Assembly: GCA_964618455.1 (NCBI GenBank)
Contig: CAZUAQ010000010.1
Location: 62,001-126,000, forward strand
Origin: CAZUAQ01 sp964618455
Lineage (GTDB): Bacteria; Planctomycetota; Phycisphaerae; UBA1845; PWPN01
Direction of reading: 5' to 3'
Length of the DNA: 64,000 bases
Shown piece after piece: positions 1 to 9,315 of this stretch. The notes under the pieces were generated by a model, which saw only the letters and a list, made by a program, of their open reading frames with translations, searched no databases and was not told where the DNA came from. A program made the translations under genes and the position numbers. Position 1 is the stretch's first letter, and every line of letters begins with the position of its first letter.

Positions 1-1
1 C

Positions 2-370
2 ATTTCCAACCCGAACGTGCTGTTCGACGGCCAGCCCACCGGCGTACCCATCGGTCAATCGGGTGAGGCCTACAACGCGTATCGCATCAACGGGCTGGCT
101 CCCTGGCATGAGAGCTACCGACTCACCCGCTACGATGTCTGGGCCGACTTCGATCGTCTCTGTTTTTTTTCGACGGTGTGCAACGGGGCGTACGATACGC
201 CTTTCAACAACCTCGCCGATGCGGTCGACGGCGCCGTCAACGGCGAGAACACCACGGCCATCCCGACGGTATGGATCAAATCGAGCACCACAGACGAAAC
301 AATGACGCTCGACAGGCCCATGGTGCTTCGCGTCTGCGACGGGCCGGCCACGATCGGCCTGACGCCGTAA
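2..370 (+). CDS. C-terminal end of a secreted zinc-metallopeptidase-like protein (5' truncated)
   Basis: The reading frame is open from the first base of the window, so the true start lies to the left; 122 codons plus a TAA stop remain. The first residues (SNPNVLFDGQPTGVPIG) resemble the stretch after the active site of M12/M43-type metallopeptidases, where an 'SNP-V---G-PTG' segment is common; the zinc-binding HExxH itself would lie outside the window. The last ~65 residues (NGAYDTPFNNLADAV...) look like the first turn of a right-handed beta-helix or similar surface repeat, with a hydrophobic periodicity ending in PATIGLTP. No dockerin or sorting motif is seen at the end. The gene converges on the carbohydrate locus starting at 446 on the other strand. 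Family assignment rests on one short motif and is tentative. Confidence 0.5.
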   Translation: MSNPNVLFDGQPTGVPIGQSGEAYNAYRINGLAPWHESYRLTRYDVWADFDRLCFFSTVCNGAYDTPFNNLADAVDGAVNGENTTAIPTVWIKSSTTDETMTLDRPMVLRVCDGPATIGLTP

Positions 371-409
371 CCAGAATCGATCACCACGGATAGCAAGGCA
401 ACGGACTGC

Positions 410-427
410 ACACGCGGAAGCGCGTGT
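410..427. terminator. Short hairpin between two convergent genes
   Basis: ACACGCG and CGCGTGT form a perfect 7-bp stem around a GAAG loop in the 75-nt space between the stops of two converging genes. There is no T-run on either side, so factor-independent termination is only a possibility. Confidence 0.3.
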
Positions 428-445
428 TATTGCGCTGGGATGCTC

Positions 446-1540
446 TCAGCCGGGCGGATGGCCCATGCTCGCCAAGGCCTGCAATTGGGCGGGCTCTGTG
501 ATGACGGCGAGGCGGCACTGCAGTACGCGTTGCTGACAGGCTTCCAGCATGGAGAACCAGCCCCGTTCACGATCGCGCGCCCACCCTTCGACCCCGGCGG
601 TCAACGGTTCGAGGGAGGCGATGTACGAGCCCCCCGGACCGAAATGCAGCCAGTGCCCCAACCTCGGGTAATGCGCTTTCCTGAACATCATGGCCAGGCC
701 CACGCTTCGCCTGGAATTGACGATGCCGGCGGTCACCATGCCCTCTTCGTCGACATCGGGATCGATGTAGGCGAATTCCTCGCCCCCGCCGCGATGATGT
801 TCGAGAGGGCGGGGAGCCACGCGTGCGTCGGCCCGCGCGAACCAATCGTCGCTGTCGAAGGCGGGCTCCACCTTACCCGCGTAGCAGAACGTGCTGCACT
901 CCGGCTCCAGGAGGGGGTAGCCGAAATTGATATGCAGCATCCAGGCGAAGGGAGTCGCCGTGTTCCCGAGATTCGTGAACTCGTCGTGAATCTCGATCGA
1001 TGGAACACCCAGCGTGCTGCGCAGCGTGCGGCGCAGTTCGATGTTGGGCCCGAAGACGCGGGCGGATCGGACGATGCCCGTAATGCTCATGTCGCGCCGG
1101 CCTCTGGGGAGATCCGGATTGACGACGGACTCGAGCGTTGCTCGCGTGTTGGAGTGTGTACCGTGGAGTCCGTATTCCTCGCCGTTTTCCTCGAAGGGAT
1201 CGCCTACGTTGACGGGACCGCAACCGACGACGAGCCCCCCCGCAAAGCCGCGAAGCCATTCGAATCCGCGATGGCGCGCCTGCGAAGGCGCGGTGACGCC
1301 GGCATGAGAATGCCAGGTGAGGGACTGGCCCATGAACTCGGCATCGGCGATATCCATGCCGCGATCCGGCACGACCTTGTAACGCAGGCCCGCGCCGGTG
1401 TTGACCCAGGCGATCCGCGTGCCACGTCCCGGTCCGTTGTCGAGCACGGAAGTTTCGATACCGCCCCACTGTGCCGCATTCAGGAGCGGAGCATCGGCGG
1501 GAAAGTCCATCTGCATGTTCGGCTGCGTCTGGGTGTTCAT
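446..1540 (-). CDS. DUF4432 / aldose 1-epimerase-like protein
   Basis: The 364-residue product has the look of the DUF4432 branch of galactose-mutarotase-like beta-sandwich proteins. Characteristic segments are RYKVVPDRGMDIADAEFMG near residue 53, YGLHGTHSNTRA near residue 123 and the FGPGGSYIASLEPLT stretch near residue 300; conserved His and acidic residues in these positions would form the sugar pocket. No signal peptide is visible, so it should act in the cytoplasm, probably interconverting anomers or ring forms of a sugar or uronate. The ATG start at 1540 is preceded by GAGGA. It is the last gene of a leftward run and lies 33 nt after a heparinase II/III-like gene, which fits mutarotation of a released sugar. 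The substrate cannot be read from sequence. Confidence 0.8.
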   Translation of the reverse strand: MNTQTQPNMQMDFPADAPLLNAAQWGGIETSVLDNGPGRGTRIAWVNTGAGLRYKVVPDRGMDIADAEFMGQSLTWHSHAGVTAPSQARHRGFEWLRGFAGGLVVGCGPVNVGDPFEENGEEYGLHGTHSNTRATLESVVNPDLPRGRRDMSITGIVRSARVFGPNIELRRTLRSTLGVPSIEIHDEFTNLGNTATPFAWMLHINFGYPLLEPECSTFCYAGKVEPAFDSDDWFARADARVAPRPLEHHRGGGEEFAYIDPDVDEEGMVTAGIVNSRRSVGLAMMFRKAHYPRLGHWLHFGPGGSYIASLEPLTAGVEGWARDRERGWFSMLEACQQRVLQCRLAVITEPAQLQALASMGHPPG

Positions 1541-1573
1541 GGTCGTCCTCGGATGATAACCAATGAGAGTCGA

Positions 1574-3733
1574 TCAGCGCTCTTTTCGCAACAGGACCGT
1601 CTTCGCTTCAGGATGAACGACGTTCCAGATTGTACTTTGAATGGAGGTCACGCTCAGCAGAGCCAGGATCTCTTCTTCGCCGATCGTGTCGACGATCCGG
1701 CAGGCCGCATCGCCCTGCAGCGTGACGCCGTCGCCGGTCTGGCTGCCCAGCAGCAGATCGAACGTACGATTCTCCCGCTTGAACGTGAGATTGAAGGTCT
1801 CCTCCCCCTCTGCATTGAGACCTGAGCGCGTGTCGACGATCGCAAGACGCGACCGGCCGTTTTCATGCGGATGCAGGAGGGTGATGAAATCCTGTTTCGT
1901 TTCGCGCTGTTTCAACGTGATCCATGACGGATGTGATTCGGCAACGAGCGTCGGTACAAAGTCCTTTTCGACGTGCAACTCCACGGGATGCGGGTCGCGC
2001 GTCACATCGATGAGCTTATGTTCATGTGCAAATGGGGGTGAAATCGCGGCCCACAACAATCGTTGGTCCTCCAGGCACGTGAAATGCATTCGTGATACAC
2101 GTCCATTCGCGCCGACCGCCTCATCGGCCCCGGGTGCCGGATCACCCAGGACATGCAGGTGATACGTGCCCGCGGTCTCGCCGCCGATACGATCCCACAC
2201 CACGATCACATCCGGCTTGAGATAGAAAAGCGTCCGCTGATACGGTTGCAGGACCGAACGGGTCAGATCGGCAGCCACGATATCGATTTCATCGCTGAAC
2301 AGGTGGTTCGTGATCGTGCCTCCGGCCGGATGATCGCGTTCGCCGAAAACGACAAGATTATGAGCCATGCTCTTCATGTACCACGCATGCATGGTGCGGT
2401 CATAGTCATGCACACCCGGGTCCAGGGTGATCGGTACGCCCCCGGCAAAGTACGAAAAGCTGCCGCGATCGTAGTGCTGGTGCTGATGCTTTCTCCGGGG
2501 CGTTCCGACGTTGAACAGCAGGTACGCGGCTTCCGGTTGTTCAGAGGGACCGCGAAGCACGGCCCAACCGCCCGGGGTGCAGGTGCTTTTCAATGCATAG
2601 GGCTTGCCGGGAAGCGACGTATCGATGAGCAGGAAACCGGCGATCGGGTTGCCCGGAGAGTACTCGGTCACCCAGGGCGCCCCGGCTGCCCGCCAGGCAT
2701 GCATCAGTCGCGCCGCCAGCGCCGGATCGTGTTCCGTGTAGGCGGGGGCACTCCAGGCCAGCGGGGCAAACCAGATCGACTCCCAGTTGGCGTTCCCCAC
2801 GCCCGGCGTGAGACTCGCGCCGCCCACCGTTCGGATCGGTGGTGTCCGGATGTCCGCCAGTGTACGCAACAGGTCCTTGAAGCGCGGGTGCTGGAAGAGA
2901 TCGGTCTCCGAGTTTCTTCGCAGAGCGGCGGCAAAGGGAACGAACGCGCGGAGCACGGCGCCCTGGTAGCGCGTCCCTTCGGGCCAGGCTCCGCTCGGAA
3001 GGAGAGTGTGCTCCAACTGCCAGATGACCTCCTCGGTCGCGTGCCTCAACCACGCTTCCGACTCGGGATACGTCGGGAAGGTCAGGGCAAACATGCCCAC
3101 GGCGGCCATCCGATCGCTGTTCCAGTTGTCTGGCCGGAAGCGATCACTCATGTAGTCGTAGGGATTGAAGCTGTCCCCCCGTTCCATCAGCCTCGCGGTC
3201 ACGGTCCCGAGGACTTCCTGGATGCGCTGCTCTTCCGCGAGGGTGAAGGCATTGACCGCCGCCAGCAGATCGAACTCCATGCACAGATTCTGCAGCCTCC
3301 TGCTGATCATTAAGGACGGCCGGCGTTTCGTCTTCTCATAACTGTACGCGGGGATCTCCGTCCGCCAGACACGCACATGCTCGAGATACTGGCGGCGGAC
3401 GCGTTGGATGTCCTCTCGTTTCCCTTCGTGGAAGGCCAGCAGCGCACCGAGATGCCGCGACATCATGCCGCGATCGAGCTCGCTGTTGGGCAGCGGGAAT
3501 CCTTCCTCGAGAAGTTCCCGGTAGCGATCGAGATAGGCACGGTACGGTTCGGTTTCCGCGCGGACATGCAGTGCCATGACATCCGAGGGGCCGAGGAGCA
3601 GGCGCGGTCGCGAAAGACCGCCAAGATGGGGATGGGCCTCCGTGGAAGCGGCAAGGAGCGCGAACAGCGAGATGGCCATCAAGCAGCAGGTGTATCTCGA
3701 CCGCGCGGGCTGTCCGATGTGGCCGAGACTCAT
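1574..3733 (-). CDS. Secreted heparinase II/III-like polysaccharide lyase
   Basis: 719 residues. An N-terminal hydrophobic segment (TCCLMAISLFALLAAS, followed by TEAHPHLGG) is a signal peptide. Residues ~90-390 are a helical toroid, and a second half (~400-640) carries the heparinase II/III beta-sandwich signature KHQHQHYDRGSFSYFAGG with DPGVHDY just after it, then MAHNLVVF. Known members (PL12, PL15, PL17, PL21 and relatives) cleave uronic-acid polysaccharides such as heparin, heparan sulfate, alginate or ulvan by beta-elimination, using Tyr and His residues in these motifs. The start ATG overlaps the stop of the upstream gene by 4 nt (ATGA), so the two are translationally coupled. Substrate is not predictable, but the locus around it points to a uronate-containing glycan. 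Confidence 0.85.
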   Translation of the reverse strand: MSLGHIGQPARSRYTCCLMAISLFALLAASTEAHPHLGGLSRPRLLLGPSDVMALHVRAETEPYRAYLDRYRELLEEGFPLPNSELDRGMMSRHLGALLAFHEGKREDIQRVRRQYLEHVRVWRTEIPAYSYEKTKRRPSLMISRRLQNLCMEFDLLAAVNAFTLAEEQRIQEVLGTVTARLMERGDSFNPYDYMSDRFRPDNWNSDRMAAVGMFALTFPTYPESEAWLRHATEEVIWQLEHTLLPSGAWPEGTRYQGAVLRAFVPFAAALRRNSETDLFQHPRFKDLLRTLADIRTPPIRTVGGASLTPGVGNANWESIWFAPLAWSAPAYTEHDPALAARLMHAWRAAGAPWVTEYSPGNPIAGFLLIDTSLPGKPYALKSTCTPGGWAVLRGPSEQPEAAYLLFNVGTPRRKHQHQHYDRGSFSYFAGGVPITLDPGVHDYDRTMHAWYMKSMAHNLVVFGERDHPAGGTITNHLFSDEIDIVAADLTRSVLQPYQRTLFYLKPDVIVVWDRIGGETAGTYHLHVLGDPAPGADEAVGANGRVSRMHFTCLEDQRLLWAAISPPFAHEHKLIDVTRDPHPVELHVEKDFVPTLVAESHPSWITLKQRETKQDFITLLHPHENGRSRLAIVDTRSGLNAEGEETFNLTFKRENRTFDLLLGSQTGDGVTLQGDAACRIVDTIGEEEILALLSVTSIQSTIWNVVHPEAKTVLLRKER

Positions 3734-4737
3734 GAAAACGCTTCCCGGAGAACCTGGAGGCTCCGCGGCACCCCCTCCATGGGATCCTGTTTGCCCTCGA
3801 ACTCGAGGGAGATATAGCCGCGATAATTCAATTCACGAAGGATGGACGCGACGCGGGCATAGTCAATCTCCAGCGTGTACCATTCCCCGCCGCCGAAGTA
3901 GGTCTTGGCATGAACAAGCACGGCATGCGGTGCGATGGCGGCGAATTGCCGGTAGGGATCGTCCAGGAAATTCCCGGTGTCGGCGGTGACCTTCAGCCAG
4001 GGCGAGTCGATCGCCTCCACGATACGCAAGACGCCCTCGGCCGTGCGGCCGAGACCCCAATGGTTCTCCAGCCCCATGCAGACGCCACATTTCTCGGCAC
4101 GGGGAAGACACTGCTCGATGCAGTCGATGACCCATGTGAAGGCTTCCTCCTCCGTATGGCCTTCCTGGGGTTGTTCGATGCCCCGCGCTGCCATGAAATC
4201 GTCGAATGAACGTATCGTCCCCCATCGGCCGGTATTGAGTCGAAGCGTCGGAATCCCCATCGCGTAAGCCAGCTCGATACAGTGTTGTGTATGCTCGACG
4301 TTCTTACGCCTTCGCTCGGCATCAGGGCTCACGAAACCCTGGTGGATGGAGAACCCCATGAGGTCCAGGCCGTGGACATAGGCCTGCCTCTTGATGCGTT
4401 GGAGATACGCATTGGATTCTTCGGCCATCTGCTGATGAAGCACCTCCACGCCGTCAAAGCCCATCCGCGCGGCGAGCTCAATGCAGTCGGGTATCTCGAA
4501 GCGCGGACCCTGGAAGTGCCAGAAGGAATAAGTGGAGACTCCGATGCGAGAAGGTCCCCTCCGAGCGGTACGCGGCTCATGAGGACCGGTACCGCTCTTC
4601 GGGGGAGCGGAGGGGGTTGAAGGAGTTTCATCCGCCATGATCGACTTCGTCGACGCGAGCAGCATCGCCGCCGCTGATCCCTCCAGGACATGGCGACGCG
4701 TGATTCGCGATGACACAGGTTTCTTCCTCATCGTCAA
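3730..4737 (-). CDS. Tat-exported sugar phosphate isomerase/epimerase-like TIM barrel
   Basis: 335 residues. The N-terminus has a twin-arginine signal (SRITRRHVLEGS followed by a hydrophobic AAAMLLAS stretch), so the protein is probably folded with a metal before export. Residues ~60-335 form an AP-endonuclease-2/xylose-isomerase-like TIM barrel: GVSTYSFWHF, GFDGVEVLHQQM, GLENHWGLG, VTADTGNFLDD, VLVHAKTY and GYISLEFEG carry the Glu/His/Asp positions that bind divalent metal in this superfamily. A TTG start at 4737 has AGGGG eight nt upstream; an ATG at 4731 is the alternative. It lies between the dockerin-like gene and the heparinase-like gene, overlapping the latter by 4 nt. The likely role is isomerisation or epimerisation of a sugar or keto-sugar in the periplasm. 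Confidence 0.82.
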   Translation of the reverse strand: MTMRKKPVSSRITRRHVLEGSAAAMLLASTKSIMADETPSTPSAPPKSGTGPHEPRTARRGPSRIGVSTYSFWHFQGPRFEIPDCIELAARMGFDGVEVLHQQMAEESNAYLQRIKRQAYVHGLDLMGFSIHQGFVSPDAERRRKNVEHTQHCIELAYAMGIPTLRLNTGRWGTIRSFDDFMAARGIEQPQEGHTEEEAFTWVIDCIEQCLPRAEKCGVCMGLENHWGLGRTAEGVLRIVEAIDSPWLKVTADTGNFLDDPYRQFAAIAPHAVLVHAKTYFGGGEWYTLEIDYARVASILRELNYRGYISLEFEGKQDPMEGVPRSLQVLREAFS

Positions 4738-4791
4738 TCGCGGGCCCCTGAACGGAATACAGGCAGCGTCGCGACGACACGGGACGCCCGA

Positions 4792-5751
4792 TCAGTCGGC
4801 ACAATTCGGATCGCCCGGCACATTCTCGCCACTGATGCATTTCTGGAACGTTGCAAAATCCAACTGGCTGACATCGCCGTTGCCGTCAAAATCGGCTTCG
4901 ATCAACCCGCCATCGGGAACCAGGGTGCAGCCGCCGGGCAGATTCTGCGCGTCGTACAGGATGGTGGGTCCTGTCGTGCAGGCGGTGAAGACCGCGACGT
5001 CATCGTTGTCGACATCACCGTCGTCATCGAAGTCGCCCGGCACGTCCGGCGCAATGACCGTCACTTCGAACGATGCCCCAAGACTGCCGGCATCCTGGGA
5101 GATGAAACCGACCTGGTCCTGGGAAAAGTCGAGATCGGTCACGAGCGTACGCGCCACCAGAGGGATGAGCGTGACCGTATAGGTACCGCCCGACAGCCCC
5201 GTCGTCGGAATCGTTCCGCTGTGCAGCACATAGTCGGCACCGGGATTACTCAGCAGATCCGCTTTCGCGCCATCCTGGCCCACGCCGGCGGACTGATCGG
5301 CGGCCACCCAGTCCAGAAAGCTTGCGCCGACCTGAAGCAACTGGCCGTTGCTGAGGTTGTTCGTGCCCGCCTGCGGCAGGATGTTCATTCCCGGTCCGCC
5401 GCCGGCAGTGAGATCGTCGACGCTGCCCGGCGGAGGTGAGGAGCCCGTCACCTGGAAGATCTCATCGAAAGATGCCTGACTGAGTTGCACGTCGGCGAGG
5501 TTCTCGTCGTCGGCCGTTCCCCAGATCCCGTCTCCTCCGGCGGTTGCCCCCGGAGAGGGACCGATGACAACATGGAACGCATAGCCCGCCAGACCCTGGT
5601 TGGCTCCGGTCACCTGAACGCTGGCTTGCCAGTCGACGGGATCGCCGAGTTGTACCGAGGTGGAACCTCCGATCGACCAGAGCACATCGTTGGCCGACGC
5701 CGGCAGAGCCGCCACCGCCAGGAACGCTGTGAGGGTGAGTAATCGATGCAT
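4792..5751 (-). CDS. Secreted cohesin/dockerin-like surface protein
   Basis: The start is placed at 5751 because AAGGAGG sits 5 nt before that ATG and the product then opens with a clean signal peptide (HRLLTLTAFLAVAALPASA). The 319-residue protein has a beta-sandwich region of about 210 residues (VQVTGANQGLAGYAFHVV...) that resembles cohesin-type or similar adhesive domains, and a C-terminal pair of calcium-loop motifs: GDFDDDGDVDNDDVAVF and ADFDGNGDVSQLDFATF, each followed by a CxxGP/CISG segment, ending in DPNCAD. Such dockerin-like tails are frequent in Phycisphaerae. The neighbours are two giant secreted proteins carrying the same type of calcium loop. The role is presumably attachment or scaffold assembly outside the cell; binding partners are unknown. 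Confidence 0.7.
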   Translation of the reverse strand: MHRLLTLTAFLAVAALPASANDVLWSIGGSTSVQLGDPVDWQASVQVTGANQGLAGYAFHVVIGPSPGATAGGDGIWGTADDENLADVQLSQASFDEIFQVTGSSPPPGSVDDLTAGGGPGMNILPQAGTNNLSNGQLLQVGASFLDWVAADQSAGVGQDGAKADLLSNPGADYVLHSGTIPTTGLSGGTYTVTLIPLVARTLVTDLDFSQDQVGFISQDAGSLGASFEVTVIAPDVPGDFDDDGDVDNDDVAVFTACTTGPTILYDAQNLPGGCTLVPDGGLIEADFDGNGDVSQLDFATFQKCISGENVPGDPNCAD

Positions 5752-5797
5752 CGTCGCCTCCTTCGTCTCGTGAAAGGTAGTTGTCATGCTTCAAGTA

Positions 5798-8700
5798 TCA
5801 AAACGCCAGTCGCCATCGCTCAGGCAGGGCATCGAGCTGCAGCAACGCATGCAGCAGATAGCCGACGCCGTCGTTCGACTGGTAGTAGTCCTTGGACGGA
5901 TGTCCACGAAACAGTCCGTTGTGAAACAATCGGTCGACCGACTCCCGGGCAAGCGCCTTGGCGGTCACCAGATGACCGACCGCGCCTGTCGCATGGTGCA
6001 GATTGACGTAGAACGAGATCATGCGGCCGTAGTTCTCGGCATAAGTCCCACCGGAATTCGAAAGGCCGGGAAAGACGGCTTCCAGCTCGTCCGCCCAGCG
6101 ACGACCGGACTGGGCAGGCCAGGCCTGCTCCAGGGTATGTGCCCAGCGCAGGGTGATCTGCAGCAGTTCCGGATCCCGGTTCGTTGCATCGGTGCCGGAC
6201 AATTCGTACGCGTAGAGCGCCGCCTGCGCCGCCGCGATAGGGAACTCGTAGCTGTACATGGTGGTCCGCCAGACATCTACGAAACCCGTCGGCTGATACA
6301 CGTCGTATCCGGCGCCGAAAGACTGCTGGGGAACCGGCGTACCGTCCAGGGCAATCATGCCGTAATACCGCTCGAATTGCGGATCCCAGGCGTATTGGTC
6401 GTAAGCCTTGATGTAGGCGACGGCGTGATCCCGGAACAGCGTATCCCCGGTGACCTCGTAGGTGCGTAGCAACTGGCTGGCGAAAGGACCCACCACACTT
6501 GTGAACGAATGAAGCGCGTCGTAGCGACTTCCCGCCGAGGGTGCGTCCATGAGCAGGCCCGTCACCGGATCCCGATGTGTCCAATGCCAGTTCGCCACCA
6601 GCGTGGCCTTGTCCATGTAATGCTGTTCGCCGGTTTCAATGTAGGCCGTTGCGAAGGCCAGGATGAAGGAGCCTCCGGAGAAGGCGAAATCCAGCCCCGC
6701 ATTGCCATCGCCGTGGCGATTGTGACGGCCATTTACTTTATCGTGCACGTGCCAGGTCCAGATCGCATCGACCTCCGCACGTGCCGCGGTCGGATCGACG
6801 CGGAAATATTCCGACCACTCCGGATGGCGAATGAGTATTTCATGCGGCCCGCTTCCGTTGCCGTCTCCACCCGCCTGATCGGTGAAGATGTTGTAGTAGA
6901 TGTGCGAGCCCCACATCAGGAGACCGGTCGGCTTCACGGCATACTGGAAGGTGTCGGCGACGTAATCATCCGCCGCCTGTGCGTACTTCGGATCGCCCGA
7001 GACGTCCGTCGCCCGGTAGAGTGTGCGAATCAGCGCGTTGTCCAGCCAGAGATTGGCGCCGGCGGGGCTGCGGCGCCCGTGGTCGGGTCGCTCCTCCGTC
7101 CGGATGTCTGCATCCAGGAGCGGTGGATTCTGAGGTACCGTGAGCGTGTTCAACTCGAGAATCGCCGTGAGCATGTCGGTCTGAATCGGCCCGTAGGTGT
7201 CCTTCCCGTGAGCCAATAGCGTATCGAGCGATGTCAGTACGTAGTCCCGCCAGCACAGATCGAGCATCGGGTCGCCGGGTCCGGTGAAGCCGTCCTGGAA
7301 GAGCAGATAGTCATCGCGATCGATATCGTCGTCGCCATCCTGGTCGGCCTGGGACATGCCTTCGACCACAATCGTCAGGTCCATCTCATTCGGCGTTCCT
7401 CCGCCACCACTATCGGTCACGCTCACGCGAACGGGATACTCCCCAGCGAGTTGCGGTACGCCGGCGATCTCTCCCGTCGATGTGTTGAGCGAAAACCCGG
7501 GTGGGAGATCACACTGGAGGATCTGCCATGTGAGCGGCGCGACACAGGACCCCGCAGGAGTCAGGTTGATGGAATAAGGCTTCCCGACCACCGCCGGAGT
7601 CGGCGAGGCGGTCTCGATGTAACAGGGCGAACCGGTGACGACCATGAGCCGCGCGGGCTGCTCGACATATCCGCCCCCGCCCGCATTCGTGCCGTCCCCC
7701 CAGTCGCCTCGGTAATCCGTGCCGTTTTCATCCGGAATGAAGACCAGGCTCATCCTGCCGGAAGGCGATGCCGCAGCAGTGGCAAGCGCTGTCAGGTCGT
7801 TCGCGGTTGCCCCCGCATCCATCTGATAGGTTCCGGCCGTGCCGCTCTGACTGGGGATCGGGGCATCGTAAGATCCCAGTCCCTGCAGCGCCGTCTTTCC
7901 CGCATCCTTCTCCGCGAGATAGCTGTCCCACGTGAGCGACGTCAGTGGCGTGCCTCCGGAGTCAATGACAAAGGCCTTCTGCTTGATGGGGTATTCCGTA
8001 CCCGAGAACGTGTCCGATACCCACATCTCTAGCCAGGCGTGAGCGATGGTCTCGCCCTGCAGCGCGCCGACATCGAACTCGACGAGTCCGTAGCGTCGCC
8101 CGTTGATACCGCCGTCATTCGAGACCGAGGACCAGACCGAGATCAGGTCGGTCTCGTACGTCGTCCCGGGCGAGCTCTCCCTGATCCAGATATCCCCGAC
8201 CGCCTCGAACGCGATGCGTCCCTGCGGAGTCCCCGTCAAGGAGCAGGGCTGCGGCCCGGGGCCGGTGTAGTCCAGAAGAAACTCATCCAGATCCACCGCA
8301 TCCACGTCGCCGTCATGGTCCAGATCCGCGAACGAGCGGTACCCGGAATTCACCGTCAACGTGACCTGCACCGAATCCAGGATGATTGAGCCATCCGGGT
8401 CAAACAATTCCAGTGCTCCGAGGTAGACACCGCCCATTCTCGGGATCCCCGTCAGCGTGCCGTCGGGAGCGAGCTGAAGCCCCGGGATCGACGGGAAGCA
8501 GTCGGACCCGCGCACCACCACACCTTCAGCACAACCTGAAAGATCCCCGACGGACGTGGAATAGGGTTGACCGATGGCCGCATCCGGAAGGGTCCCCAAT
8601 AACTGACAAGCGGGCGGCAGCGTATTGACGATCAATCGGCCCGGCTGGGTTGCGTCTTCGACGTCCCCCCAGTCGCCGCGATACTCCTGGCCATCTTCCT

Positions 8701-9265
8701 CCGCCACGAAGAGAAGCGTGAGCAAGCCGCTCGGGCTGTCGGCGGCGGCCTGAATCAAATCCAGGTCCGCCGGGCTCGCGCCGCCGTCCGTCACGAAAGT
8801 TCCCGCCGTGCCGTTGTTGTCGGGGATACCTTCATCAAATGAGCCGAGCGTTTCCAGGGGCAACTTGCCCGGATCCTTTTCGCTCAGGAACAGATTCCAG
8901 GTCAACTGATCGAGGGGTGTTCCACCTGAAGCCACCACGTAGGCGTGTTGCTTGAGTGGATACTGCGTCCCGGAGAACACATCATCCACCCACAGACTCA
9001 AGGACGCCGAGGTGAGGTTCTGACCCGACAGGGAGCTGACATCCCACTGCACGAGGCCGTAGCGTCGCGCCCCCGCATCCGGTCCGCCCGTATTGGCACT
9101 CGACCACACGGAGACGAGATCGGACTCAAACGCCGGGTCGTCGGGAGCACTCTCCCGCAGCCACACATCCCGCATCGCGTCCAGCGTGACCTCCGCTCCG
9201 ATGGCGTGCCGACACAGCACCACCATGAGCAGGCACGAACAGATTGTCACGGTTTCGGAGGACAA
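5798..9265 (-). CDS. Giant secreted DNRLRE/Ig/dockerin-like protein with C-terminal helical-toroid enzyme domain
   Basis: 1155 residues, TTG start with GGAG about 8 nt upstream and a hydrophobic signal (ICSCLLMVVLCRHAIGA). Order of domains, approximately: DNRLRE-type beta-sandwich 25-215 (DVWLRES...SDLVSVWSS); putative Ig domain to ~310; calcium loop ADLDHDGDVDAVDLDEFLL; a second DNRLRE module ~350-545; a second putative Ig domain ~545-630; calcium loop DQDGDDDIDRDDYLLF; then an all-helical domain from ~670 to the end. That last domain is homologous to the C-terminal halves of the genes at 22995 and 25488 (shared motifs SPAGANLWLD, GLLMWGSH, HEILIRHP, HNRH, DFAFSGGSF, VDVWRTTMYSYE, YAENYGR, NGLFRGHP). 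It probably acts on a polysaccharide outside the cell, with the sandwich modules binding carbohydrate. I do not recognise the enzyme family; the fold reads as an (alpha/alpha)-barrel. Confidence 0.75.
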   Translation of the reverse strand: MSSETVTICSCLLMVVLCRHAIGAEVTLDAMRDVWLRESAPDDPAFESDLVSVWSSANTGGPDAGARRYGLVQWDVSSLSGQNLTSASLSLWVDDVFSGTQYPLKQHAYVVASGGTPLDQLTWNLFLSEKDPGKLPLETLGSFDEGIPDNNGTAGTFVTDGGASPADLDLIQAAADSPSGLLTLLFVAEEDGQEYRGDWGDVEDATQPGRLIVNTLPPACQLLGTLPDAAIGQPYSTSVGDLSGCAEGVVVRGSDCFPSIPGLQLAPDGTLTGIPRMGGVYLGALELFDPDGSIILDSVQVTLTVNSGYRSFADLDHDGDVDAVDLDEFLLDYTGPGPQPCSLTGTPQGRIAFEAVGDIWIRESSPGTTYETDLISVWSSVSNDGGINGRRYGLVEFDVGALQGETIAHAWLEMWVSDTFSGTEYPIKQKAFVIDSGGTPLTSLTWDSYLAEKDAGKTALQGLGSYDAPIPSQSGTAGTYQMDAGATANDLTALATAAASPSGRMSLVFIPDENGTDYRGDWGDGTNAGGGGYVEQPARLMVVTGSPCYIETASPTPAVVGKPYSINLTPAGSCVAPLTWQILQCDLPPGFSLNTSTGEIAGVPQLAGEYPVRVSVTDSGGGGTPNEMDLTIVVEGMSQADQDGDDDIDRDDYLLFQDGFTGPGDPMLDLCWRDYVLTSLDTLLAHGKDTYGPIQTDMLTAILELNTLTVPQNPPLLDADIRTEERPDHGRRSPAGANLWLDNALIRTLYRATDVSGDPKYAQAADDYVADTFQYAVKPTGLLMWGSHIYYNIFTDQAGGDGNGSGPHEILIRHPEWSEYFRVDPTAARAEVDAIWTWHVHDKVNGRHNRHGDGNAGLDFAFSGGSFILAFATAYIETGEQHYMDKATLVANWHWTHRDPVTGLLMDAPSAGSRYDALHSFTSVVGPFASQLLRTYEVTGDTLFRDHAVAYIKAYDQYAWDPQFERYYGMIALDGTPVPQQSFGAGYDVYQPTGFVDVWRTTMYSYEFPIAAAQAALYAYELSGTDATNRDPELLQITLRWAHTLEQAWPAQSGRRWADELEAVFPGLSNSGGTYAENYGRMISFYVNLHHATGAVGHLVTAKALARESVDRLFHNGLFRGHPSKDYYQSNDGVGYLLHALLQLDALPERWRLAF

Positions 9266-9315
9266 TACCGATCTCCAAGTACGACTCTACAGCACCATTG
9301 AATACACGCTGACGG

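Noticed and set aside
608..625. GGTTCGAGGGAGGCG near 608 resembling the tRNA-Ser T-arm as a possible attachment-site copy
   Set aside because: It is inside the DUF4432 coding sequence, is short and imperfect, and no integrase is present.
440..1825. 461-codon plus-strand frame opposite the DUF4432 gene
   Set aside because: Spans two minus-strand genes and the gap between them, and has no recognisable domain.
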